A stretch of 6,428 nucleotides of DNA from Pseudorhodobacter antarcticus (GTDB lineage: Bacteria; Pseudomonadota; Alphaproteobacteria; Rhodobacterales; Rhodobacteraceae): positions 1-6,428 of the forward strand of contig CAMDHB010000213.1 of NCBI GenBank assembly GCA_945897655.1. Reading direction: 5' to 3'. How positions within the stretch are numbered: the first letter of the stretch is position 1; every line of letters starts with the position of its first letter. Below, one piece after another: positions 1 to 4,729 of the stretch. The position numbers and the translations under genes are program-made. The notes below the pieces were generated by a model that was not told the DNA's origin, did not search any database, and saw only the letters and a list, made by a program, of their open reading frames with translations.

Positions 1-24
1 TTCAACGACTGGAAGGGGGCGTAG
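1..24 (+). CDS. 3' end of an unidentified upstream gene (partial)
   Basis: Frame 1 reads seven codons (F-N-D-W-K-G-A) followed by TAG, and the stop directly abuts the rhaM ATG with no spacer. The Shine-Dalgarno for rhaM (GGAAGGGGG, 11-19) lies inside these codons, which fits an operon partner translated just ahead of rhaM. Seven residues are too few to identify the product. A sugar dehydrogenase, kinase, aldolase or transporter of a rhamnose pathway would fit the context, but that is inference from the neighbour only. Confidence 0.5.
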   Translation, partial: FNDWKGA

Positions 25-339
25 ATGCCGGGATATGCGTGGGTGTTGGAGGTCAGGCCGGGCTATGAGGCCGAGTATCTGAAGCGGCATGACGAGATCT
101 GGCCGGAAATGCTCGACGCGCTACGGGCCGCCGGAATCCGGAATTACAACATTTTCCGGCATGGGTTGACCCTGTTCGGCTATTTCGAAACCGATGATCT
201 GGAGACGACCAAGGCCAGCCTTCGCGCCTCGCCCGTTGATGCAAGGTGGGGGGAATGGATGGGGCCGATCATGAAGATCGAGGTCGATCCGCAGACCCAG
301 TTCCCCTATCTGCTGCCCAAGCAGTTCTATATGGCGTAA
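25..339 (+). CDS. rhaM: L-rhamnose mutarotase
   Basis: This cytoplasmic enzyme interconverts the alpha and beta anomers of L-rhamnose, supplying the anomer used by the catabolic enzymes. The product is 104 aa, the same length as E. coli RhaM as I recall it. It aligns with that family throughout: Y18 and H22 in the stretch Y-L-K-R-H, then IWPE at 25-28, N40-Y41, an R-W-x-x-W-M block at 74-79 and the terminal Q-x-F-Y-x (100-104). His22 and the Tyr18/Tyr41 pair correspond to active-site positions of the family (recalled, not searched). The ATG at 25 is supported by GGAAGGGGG six bases upstream and by direct abutment to the stop of the preceding gene, implying an operon with coupled translation. 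It is the last gene of that operon, since a minus-strand tRNA follows. Related members may act on other 6-deoxy sugars such as L-fucose, so substrate specificity is less certain than family. Confidence 0.9.
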   Translation: MPGYAWVLEVRPGYEAEYLKRHDEIWPEMLDALRAAGIRNYNIFRHGLTLFGYFETDDLETTKASLRASPVDARWGEWMGPIMKIEVDPQTQFPYLLPKQFYMA

Positions 340-368
340 GGCGTCCCACGTGTGAAATATCGCCTTAC
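336..368 (+). terminator. Inverted repeat overlapping the rhaM stop codon
   Basis: GTAAGGCG (336-343) pairs perfectly with CGCCTTAC (361-368), giving an 8-bp stem with a 17-nt loop. The left arm contains the rhaM TAA. No T-run follows directly; a run of six T lies about 20 nt further on (388-393). It may help end the operon or protect its 3' end. The 7-mer TAAGGCG recurs at 401-407, so the right arm could pair there instead. Confidence 0.35.
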
Positions 369-398
369 CCTATGAAAATGCTAGGTATTTTTTCCGAT

Positions 399-415
399 GT
401 TAAGGCGGTCTTAAC
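399..415. promoter_or_regulatory. Palindrome / CtrA-box-like motif between rhaM and tRNA-Arg
   Basis: GTTAAG (399-404) and CTTAAC (410-415) form a 6-bp inverted repeat around five bases. The same bases read TTAA-N7-TTAACC (400-416), which matches the consensus TTAA-N7-TTAA bound by the alphaproteobacterial cell-cycle regulator CtrA. The site lies between two transcript 3' ends rather than in an obvious promoter, so a role as a hairpin in the rhaM 3' region is equally possible. Confidence 0.35.
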
Positions 416-471
416 CTTTGCAAACCCCTGCACCACAGCACCACGCGGCTGGATGTCACTTCAAGAAGATT

Positions 472-547
472 TGGTGACCCCGGATGGATTCGAACCATCG
501 ACCTGCCGCTTAGGAGGCGGCCGCTCTATCCCCTGAGCTACGGGGCC
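472..547 (-). tRNA. tRNA-Arg (anticodon CCT)
   Basis: The minus strand folds into a complete 76-nt cloverleaf including encoded CCA (472-474). The 7-bp acceptor stem GGCCCCG/CGGGGTC has one G-U pair, and the discriminator is A. The D arm is GCTC/GAGC. The anticodon stem is GCCGC/GCGGC around the loop CTCCTAA, giving anticodon CCT, which reads AGG. The T arm is GATGG-TTCGAAT-CCATC. It is divergent from the LacI-family gene to its right and its 3' end faces rhaM. No second copy of its 3' end is seen in the window, so there is no sign of an integrated element here. Confidence 0.96.
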
Positions 548-557
548 ACGCGCATCC

Positions 558-586
558 TTCATGCGTCGAATCCGTGAATCTTGCAA
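558..586 (-). promoter_or_regulatory. Probable promoter of tRNA-Arg
   Basis: On the minus strand, TTGCAA (586-581) is followed by 17 bases and CATGAA (563-558), ending 10 nt before the mature tRNA 5' end. The same 17-bp spacing and 10-nt offset occur at the much clearer tRNA-Lys promoter in this window, which supports the placement. The -10 is weak (3 of 6 consensus bases). Small self-complementary arms CGCAT/ATGCG (551-555/561-565) overlap it. Confidence 0.4.
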
Positions 587-666
587 CTGGGCATTGCGGG
601 TGCGGCCTTGGACATCGTCATGAAATGGCGTTAACAGTGCTCAAAAGCAGCCGGGGCGACAGAACC

Positions 667-1701
667 GTGACCAAACCACCAGGCATCGACCCAAAACGCA
701 CCCTCACCTTGCGCGACGTCTCGGAAGCCTCGGGCGTCAGCGAAATGACGGTCAGCCGCGTCTTGCGCAACCGTGGCGATGTATCCCCCTCGACCCGGGA
801 ACGCGTGTTGGAAGCGGCGCGGGTGCTGGGCTATGTGCCCAACAAGATTGCGGGCGGCTTGGCCAGCCAAAGGGTCAATCTGGTGGGGGTCATCATCCCG
901 TCGCTGTCCAACATGGTCTTCCCCGAGGTGATGACGGGGATATCAGAGGTGCTGGAAAACACCGGCCTGCAACCCGTGGTGGGCGTCACCAACTACTCGC
1001 CCGAGCGGGAGGAGACGGTGCTGTATGAGATGCTTTCGTGGCGTCCCTCGGGGATCATCATTGCGGGGCTGGAGCATACCCAACCGGCGCGCGCGATGAT
1101 GGCGCAGGCGGGCATTCCGATTGTCGAGATCATGGATATCGACGGGCAGCCGATGGATTCGGCGGTGGGGATTTCGCACTACCGCGCCGGACGGCAGATG
1201 GCCGAGGCGATTGTGGCCAGCGGCTACCGCAAGATCGCCTTTCTGGGCACCCAGATGGCCGGTGACTTTCGTGCCCGCAAGCGTCTGCAGGGGATGGAGG
1301 AGGCGCTGCGTCGGGCGGGGCTGGATCTGGTGGACCGGGAGTTTTATTCCGGCGGATCGGCCCTGCTGAAGGGGCGCGAGATGACGGCGGCCATTCTGGC
1401 CCGCAACCCGGATGTGGATTTTCTTTATTATTCCAATGACATGATCGGGGCGGGCGGGCTTTTGTACTGCCGTGACACGGGCATTGATGTGCCGGGAAAG
1501 GTGGGTCTGGCCGGGTTCAACGGTCTGGAACTGCTGGACGGATTGCCGGTACGCCTGGCCACGATGGACGCTTGCAGGATGGAGGTGGGCCGCCGCGCTG
1601 CCCAAATCATCGCGGGCCGCAATGCCAGCCCCGACCTTGGGCCCGAGGTGGTGGAACTGTTCCCGACGCTGCAACCGGGCGACACGATCCGGCAACGGTA
1701 G
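667..1701 (+). CDS. LacI-family transcriptional regulator, GntR-like
   Basis: This is a DNA-binding repressor of the LacI/GalR family whose closest recognisable relative is the E. coli gluconate regulator GntR. From the GTG at 667 the product is 344 aa, a normal family length. A helix-turn-helix at about 14-33 contains the signature D-V-S-x-x-x-G-V-S-x-M-T-V-S-R-V-L-R. The hinge helix is near 61-70, and a periplasmic-binding-protein-like sensor domain runs from about 72 to the end. Shared with GntR are GYVPN (56-60), PSL(S/T)N (78-82), MLSW (122-125), AGIPIVE (148-154), VG followed by ARQM-like A-x-x-Q-M, and the terminal TLQPG-like block. The start is uncertain: the frame is open from GTG 574, with ATG 625 and GTG 637 also possible. 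GTG 667 is preferred because it places the HTH at the usual distance and has GGGGCG ten bases upstream. A gluconate- or sugar-acid-responsive role is inferred; no target genes lie in the window except possibly the rhaM operon. Confidence 0.9.
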   Translation: MTKPPGIDPKRTLTLRDVSEASGVSEMTVSRVLRNRGDVSPSTRERVLEAARVLGYVPNKIAGGLASQRVNLVGVIIPSLSNMVFPEVMTGISEVLENTGLQPVVGVTNYSPEREETVLYEMLSWRPSGIIIAGLEHTQPARAMMAQAGIPIVEIMDIDGQPMDSAVGISHYRAGRQMAEAIVASGYRKIAFLGTQMAGDFRARKRLQGMEEALRRAGLDLVDREFYSGGSALLKGREMTAAILARNPDVDFLYYSNDMIGAGGLLYCRDTGIDVPGKVGLAGFNGLELLDGLPVRLATMDACRMEVGRRAAQIIAGRNASPDLGPEVVELFPTLQPGDTIRQR

Positions 1702-1788
1702 GGAAAGGCGGCGCACAATTTGGCCAAGGCACTAGCCGAAGGCCACGCGAAACCGTGTCAATCCATCCGGACGGGGCCCAAAGCCTCC

Positions 1789-1847
1789 GGCCAGCGCCCG
1801 ACCTCCCTTTGGAGGGCGCTTCTCGCCCTCCAGGTCGGGCGCTGGCC
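1789..1847. repeat. Long nested hairpin between convergent genes
   Basis: A perfect 16-bp inverted repeat (1789-1804 and 1832-1847; arm GGCCAGCGCCCGACCT) encloses a second hairpin, GGAGGGCG (1811-1818) / CGCCCTCC (1824-1831), with loop CTTCT. This gives about 24 bp of stem with one 6-nt bulge on the left (1805-1810). It lies between the 3' ends of the LacI-family gene (+) and mtaB (-), so it could act as a bidirectional transcription barrier although no T-run follows on either strand. Its length and perfection also suggest a dispersed intergenic palindromic repeat family. Confidence 0.6.
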
Positions 1848-1863
1848 TCTGACGGGTTGGCGG

Positions 1864-1876
1864 AACCTGTCAGGTT
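1864..1876. repeat. Short palindrome AACCTG-T-CAGGTT
   Basis: A perfect 6-bp inverted repeat around a single T lies between the large hairpin and the mtaB-proximal hairpin. It could be a protein-binding site or a coincidence within this self-complementary gap. No promoter or coding sequence is seen around it. Confidence 0.3.
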
Positions 1877-1889
1877 GACCCATGGTCGC

Positions 1890-1927
1890 GGCGGGCAGGG
1901 AAAGGCGATGCCTTTCCTGATCCGCCC
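1890..1927 (-). terminator. Hairpin just downstream of mtaB
   Basis: GGAAAGGC (1899-1906) and GCCTTTCC (1910-1917) form a perfect 8-bp stem with a 3-nt loop. It is extended, after a small internal loop, by GGCGG (1890-1894) with CCGCC (1922-1926). It begins a few bases beyond the mtaB TGA (1932-1934), the expected place for a 3'-end structure. There is no U-tract, so it is either a weak or Rho-assisted terminator or an mRNA 3' stabiliser. Confidence 0.45.
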
Positions 1928-1931
1928 TTTG

Positions 1932-3185
1932 TCAGGCCGTCAGGCGGCCGCCCGCCTTGCCCGATATCCGCACCCGCTGAATCTGACCTTCGGGCTGGTC
2001 GCTGGTGAAGCTGACCTCGGTGAACTGTTCGGTGCGCCCCAGACGCGGCCCTTCGACCAGAACCTGATGCTCGCGCCCAATCTGGCCCACCAAATGGCGG
2101 TCAAGTGCCGCGTCGCCCACGGCGCGCAAGCGGGCGGCACGGGATTTGATCTTGGGGCCTGAGACTTGCGGCATCCGGGCGGCGGGGGTGTCCTTGCGGG
2201 GGCTGAAGGGGAAGACATGCAGAAAGGTCAGGTCGCAGTCGGTGACCAGTTGCAAGGATTGCTGGAACATCTCTTCCGTCTCGGTCGGGAAGCCGGCAAT
2301 CAGGTCGGCCCCGAACACCATGTCGGGGCGCAGGCGCCGCGCCTCGTGACAAAAGGCAATCGCGTCTTCGCGGGCGTGGCGGCGCTTCATCCGTTTCAGA
2401 ATCATGTTGTCACCCGCCTGCAGCGACAGGTGCAGATGCGGCATCAGGCGCGTTTCGGTCGCAATCGCCCCCATCAGGGCCGGGTCAGCCTCAATCGAAT
2501 CGATCGAGGAGATCCGCAGGCGGGCAAGGTCGGGCACCAGCCGAAGAATGCGCATGACCAGATCACCCAAACGCGGCTCTGCGGGCAGGTCAGCGCCCCA
2601 TGAGGTCAGGTCAACGCCGGTCAAGACGACCTCGTTAAACCCCTTGTCGACCAGACGCTTGATCTGGTCCACCACAACCCCGGCGGGGACGGAGCGGGAA
2701 TTGCCGCGACCAAAGGGGATGATGCAAAAGGTGCAGCGATGATCGCAGCCGTTTTGAACCTGAACATAGGCGCGGTGACGGCCAAAGCCGTCAATCAGAT
2801 GGCCCGCCGTTTCGCGTACCGACATGATGTCATCAACCTGCACCTTTTCGGTGATGCCAATCAGGTCGGGTGCCGCGATGCCGGTCCATGTACTGGCCTG
2901 CATCTTTTCATGGTTGCCGATGACGCGGGTCACCTCGGGCATGGCGGCAAAGGTTTCAGGCTCGGTTTGCGCGGCACAGCCGGTCACGATCACGGCGGAA
3001 CCGGGGTTTTCGCGGGCCAGACGGCGGATTTCCTGCTTGGCCTTGCGTACGGCTTCAGCAGTTACCGCACAGGTGTTCACAATCACCGCGTTGTGCAAAC
3101 CAGCAGCGGCAGACAGCTCTTTCATCGCCTCAGTCTCATAGGCATTCAGGCGGCAGCCGAGGGTGGCAAAGACGGGGGCGTTCAT
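1932..3185 (-). CDS. mtaB: tRNA (t6A37) C2-methylthiotransferase MtaB
   Basis: This radical-SAM enzyme converts t6A at position 37 of ANN-decoding tRNAs to ms2t6A, a modification that supports accurate decoding. The 417-aa product has the three-domain methylthiotransferase layout. The N-terminal UPF0004 domain carries C11, C39 and C70, which bind the auxiliary [4Fe-4S] cluster. The radical-SAM core has the C-x3-C-x2-C motif at C147, C151 and C154, followed by E-V-V-L-T-G-V at 185-191. A TRAM-like C-terminal region starts at about 365. The opening T-L-G-C-R-L-N-x-x-E-T-E is the MtaB version; MiaB has G-C-Q-M-N and RimO has G-C-P-K-N. The ATG overlaps the dapF stop by 4 bp (ATGA). No Shine-Dalgarno is visible ahead of it, so translation probably depends on ribosomes finishing dapF. 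In an A37 context it would act on tRNAs such as the tRNA-Lys(TTT) encoded nearby. Confidence 0.94.
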   Translation of the reverse strand: MNAPVFATLGCRLNAYETEAMKELSAAAGLHNAVIVNTCAVTAEAVRKAKQEIRRLARENPGSAVIVTGCAAQTEPETFAAMPEVTRVIGNHEKMQASTWTGIAAPDLIGITEKVQVDDIMSVRETAGHLIDGFGRHRAYVQVQNGCDHRCTFCIIPFGRGNSRSVPAGVVVDQIKRLVDKGFNEVVLTGVDLTSWGADLPAEPRLGDLVMRILRLVPDLARLRISSIDSIEADPALMGAIATETRLMPHLHLSLQAGDNMILKRMKRRHAREDAIAFCHEARRLRPDMVFGADLIAGFPTETEEMFQQSLQLVTDCDLTFLHVFPFSPRKDTPAARMPQVSGPKIKSRAARLRAVGDAALDRHLVGQIGREHQVLVEGPRLGRTEQFTEVSFTSDQPEGQIQRVRISGKAGGRLTA

Positions 3186-4021
3186 GCGTTTTGTGCCAGA
3201 AATTCGGGGCTTAGCCAGCCGTCGAACACCCGGGCGACGGGGCCGGTCATCCAGACGCCATCGTCGCGCCAGTCAATCTCCAACACACCACCATCCAGAT
3301 GCAGCGTCACCTGCCGCCCGGTCAACCCGCGCAGATGGGCGGCAACGGCAGTCGCGCAAGCCCCCGATCCACAGGCAAGCGTGATGCCAGCGCCACGTTC
3401 CCAAACGCGCATGCGTAATGCGTCAGGGCCGGTCAGGGAAGCAAACTCGACATTGGTGCGTTGCGGGAACAGGGGGTCGTGTTCCACCGATTTGCCAAGA
3501 CCCGAAACATCCACCGCATCGGCGTCGGGGACAAAGAATATACAATGCGGATTGCCCATGCCTACGGCAACCGGATCGCCCGGCAGGGGCAGGTGCAGCG
3601 TGTCCGACGCTGCGGCCAGTGGCACCTGATCCCAGGTCAGCTGTGGCGGCCCCATGTTGACGGACACCATGCCATCGGCCCGGCGTACGGCGGACAGGCC
3701 GCCGCGTGCCGTGGTCAGGGTCACGGCATCACGGGCCATTTCGCGCATCACCAGATCACTGACGCAGCGCGTGGCATTGCCGCAGGCCCCGGCCATCGTG
3801 CCGTCGCTGTTCCAGAAATCGAGCGCGAAATCGGCGGTGTCGCTGGAGCGAATCTCGGCCAACTGGTCAAAGCCCACGCCACGGTTGCGGTCGCCCAAGG
3901 CGCGCGCCAGTCCAGCCGTCACCACCGCCCCGCGATGGCGCGAGTCGATGATGACAAAGTCATTGCCCGCTCCATGCATCTTGATGAAGGTCAGGCCCTG
4001 TGGCGTGTATGTCCGGGTCAT
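3182..4021 (-). CDS. dapF: Diaminopimelate epimerase
   Basis: This PLP-independent cytoplasmic racemase converts LL-diaminopimelate to meso-diaminopimelate, the precursor of lysine and of the peptidoglycan cross-linking residue. The 279-aa product matches the family length (about 275 aa) and shows both catalytic cysteines: C80 in the block A-C-G-N-A-T-R-C and C217 in A-C-G-S-G-A-C-A. Other hallmarks are K-M-H-G-x-G-N-D-F near 14-22, G-F-D-Q-L at 50-54, N-S-D-G at 71-74, G-N-P-H at 156-159 and E-R-G-A-G at 208-212. It is the first gene of the dapF-mtaB operon, overlapping mtaB by 4 bp. The ATG at 4021 fits the family N-terminus, but no Shine-Dalgarno precedes it. A -10-like TATACG ends 7 nt before the ATG, suggesting a leaderless transcript. 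Its 5' end is divergent from the tRNA-Lys gene. Confidence 0.96.
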   Translation of the reverse strand: MTRTYTPQGLTFIKMHGAGNDFVIIDSRHRGAVVTAGLARALGDRNRGVGFDQLAEIRSSDTADFALDFWNSDGTMAGACGNATRCVSDLVMREMARDAVTLTTARGGLSAVRRADGMVSVNMGPPQLTWDQVPLAAASDTLHLPLPGDPVAVGMGNPHCIFFVPDADAVDVSGLGKSVEHDPLFPQRTNVEFASLTGPDALRMRVWERGAGITLACGSGACATAVAAHLRGLTGRQVTLHLDGGVLEIDWRDDGVWMTGPVARVFDGWLSPEFLAQNA

Positions 4022-4028
4022 GGCGGGC

Positions 4029-4058
4029 CGTATACGCCGGGGCGGCAGGTTTTGCCAG
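4029..4058 (-). promoter_or_regulatory. Candidate leaderless promoter of dapF-mtaB
   Basis: On the minus strand, CTGGCA (4058-4053) is followed by 18 bases and TATACG (4034-4029). Seven bases separate the -10 from the dapF ATG, so transcription would begin at or within a base or two of the start codon. The absence of any purine-rich Shine-Dalgarno in the same stretch fits. The -35 is 4 of 6 to consensus and the -10 is plausible; neither has experimental support here. Confidence 0.4.
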
Positions 4059-4131
4059 AGTTTCCCATACCTCGGGCGACCCCCGTTCTTTACAACCTGT
4101 CAAGCATTTCCAGAAAAATGACCAAGCGGGG

Positions 4132-4160
4132 TTGACGCGCCCTGCAGGTTTACGTACCTA
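4132..4160 (+). promoter_or_regulatory. Promoter of tRNA-Lys
   Basis: TTGACG (4132-4137), a 17-bp spacer and TACCTA (4155-4160) make a good sigma-70-type promoter. The -10 ends 10 nt before the mature tRNA 5' end at 4171, so the leader would be only a few bases. A GC-rich stretch (GCCGCGACG) follows the -10, resembling the discriminators of growth-rate-controlled stable-RNA promoters. Confidence 0.7.
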
Positions 4161-4170
4161 GCCGCGACGT

Positions 4171-4246
4171 GGGCCGGTAGCTCAGCCGGTAGAGCAACTG
4201 ACTTTTAATCAGTAGGTCTCGGGTTCGGATCCCGACCGGCTCACCA
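4171..4246 (+). tRNA. tRNA-Lys (anticodon TTT)
   Basis: A complete 76-nt cloverleaf with encoded CCA (4244-4246). The acceptor stem is GGGCCGG/CCGGCTC with one G-U pair and discriminator A. The D arm is GCTC/GAGC. The anticodon stem is ACTGA/TCAGT around CTTTTAA, giving anticodon TTT, which reads AAA and AAG. The T arm is TCGGG-TTCGGAT-CCCGA. It has its own promoter just upstream and a large hairpin downstream, so it is probably a single-gene unit. As an ANN-decoding tRNA with A37 it is a plausible substrate of the nearby MtaB. Confidence 0.97.
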
Positions 4247-4260
4247 AATCTTCCAGCGAA

Positions 4261-4306
4261 ACAGATGTCGCCAGTACCCCTTTCCGGGGGGGCTGGGGGC
4301 GTCTGT
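4261..4306 (+). terminator. Hairpin terminator after tRNA-Lys
   Basis: An imperfect but long stem starts 15 nt beyond the tRNA CCA. ACAGATGTC (4261-4269) pairs with the run ending in GTCTGT (4298-4306) using two G-U pairs. CCAG (4271-4274) pairs with CTGG (4293-4296), and CCCC (4277-4280) pairs with GGGG (4287-4290) around a short loop. No U-run follows, so termination may be weak or factor-assisted. The position suits a tRNA transcript end. Confidence 0.5.
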
Positions 4307-4337
4307 GGTGGATTGGTTAACGGTTTATGAATGAAAA

Positions 4338-4366
4338 TTGCTAACCATATGATTTATAAGTAAAAT
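4338..4366 (+). promoter_or_regulatory. Strong promoter of the GlsB-like gene
   Basis: TTGCTA (4338-4343), a 17-bp spacer and TAAAAT (4361-4366) lie in an AT-rich island that stands out from the GC-rich surroundings. The predicted start point is about 4372-4375, giving a leader of about 115 nt before the ATG at 4488. An inverted pair TGGTTA (4314-4319) / TAACCA (4342-4347) overlaps the -35 and may be a regulator site. Confidence 0.65.
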
Positions 4367-4372
4367 ACAAAG

Positions 4373-4388
4373 TGTCCACATGTGGACA
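4373..4388. promoter_or_regulatory. Perfect 16-bp palindrome at the predicted transcription start
   Basis: TGTCCACATGTGGACA is fully self-complementary with no spacer and begins 7 bp after the -10 of the promoter at 4338-4366. This is a classic place for a repressor operator that blocks initiation or early elongation. Each half (TGTCCACA) also resembles a degenerate DnaA box, so a DnaA role is an alternative. The cognate protein is unknown; the adjacent TetR-family regulator is one candidate. Confidence 0.5.
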
Positions 4389-4473
4389 GGGCGAAATTCG
4401 GGGATGAGGCCGCCCCAGACCCCCCTGCCCCATTCCCTTTGCCCTCCAAAACGCCGTATAGATGGTATGAACC

Positions 4474-4483
4474 GGAGGGAGGG
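4474..4483 (+). promoter_or_regulatory. Strong Shine-Dalgarno fixing the start of the GlsB-like gene
   Basis: GGAGGGAGGG ends 4 nt before the ATG at 4488, with the GGAGG core 9 nt away. It selects this ATG over the in-frame upstream one at 4380. CCCTCC at 4442-4447 is complementary to GGAGGG at 4474-4479 and could fold over the site. Confidence 0.75.
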
Positions 4484-4487
4484 ACAG

Positions 4488-4727
4488 ATGAGTTTTGTTC
4501 TGCTGCTGATCGTGGGTGCCGCTGCCGGATTTCTGGCGACCCGGCTGATGAAGATCGAAACAGGCGTGCCGGCCACCATCGCAATCGGGGTCGGTGGGGC
4601 CATCATCGGTGGGGTGCTGATCCGATTCCTTTTGGAAATCACCGGCTGGATGGCCGGATTTGTTGGCGCGATTCTGGGGGCGCTGTTGCTGATCTGGGTG
4701 TGGAAAACCTATATCGTCGGGCGGTAA
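4488..4727 (+). CDS. GlsB/YeaQ/YmgE-family small membrane protein
   Basis: A 79-aa inner-membrane protein of the transglycosylase-associated (GlsB/YeaQ/YmgE) family. Members are often stress-induced in bacteria, but their biochemical role is not established. Three hydrophobic helices are visible at about 2-20, 26-48 and 54-74. The glycine-rich pattern G-A-A-A-G-F-L-A near 10-17, G-V-G-G-A-I-I-G-G near 34-42 and G-A-I-L-G-A near 60-65 is the family signature, and the length matches the usual 80 or so residues. The ATG at 4488 is chosen for its GGAGGGAGGG ribosome site and because it begins directly at the first helix; an in-frame ATG at 4380 would add a proline-rich, non-family N-terminus. It has its own strong promoter with a 16-bp palindrome near the predicted start point. 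Its TAA lies 2 bp from the stop of the convergent TetR-family gene, with no room for a separate terminator. Confidence 0.85.
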   Translation: MSFVLLLIVGAAAGFLATRLMKIETGVPATIAIGVGGAIIGGVLIRFLLEITGWMAGFVGAILGALLLIWVWKTYIVGR

Positions 4728-4729
4728 GG

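Noticed and set aside
430..445. Tandem 8-mers GCACCACA/GCACCACG
   Set aside because: Only two imperfect copies; no array, flanking structure or function suggested.
246..536. Plus-strand ORF overlapping the rhaM 3' end and the tRNA-Arg gene
   Set aside because: It overlaps rhaM in another frame and runs through a tRNA; no family resemblance.
340..547. tRNA-Arg(CCT) as an integration site for a mobile element
   Set aside because: No integrase gene and no repeated copy of the tRNA 3' end are present in the window.
608..636. TTGGAC-17-TTAACA as the promoter of the LacI-family gene
   Set aside because: Spacing is right, but each hexamer matches consensus at no more than half its positions; too weak to list as a feature.
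943..1716. Long antisense ORF over the LacI-family gene
   Set aside because: It is a shadow of the high-GC coding frame; its arginine/histidine-rich product has no recognisable domain.
2739..3629. Plus-strand ORF of 296 codons across mtaB and dapF
   Set aside because: It spans the antisense of two confidently identified genes with all motifs intact and has a low-complexity product.
4098..4103. Perfect minus-strand TTGACA upstream of dapF
   Set aside because: The expected -10 at 16-18 bp downstream is GC-only (GTCGCC area), so it is not a convincing promoter by itself, although an alternative sigma factor cannot be excluded.
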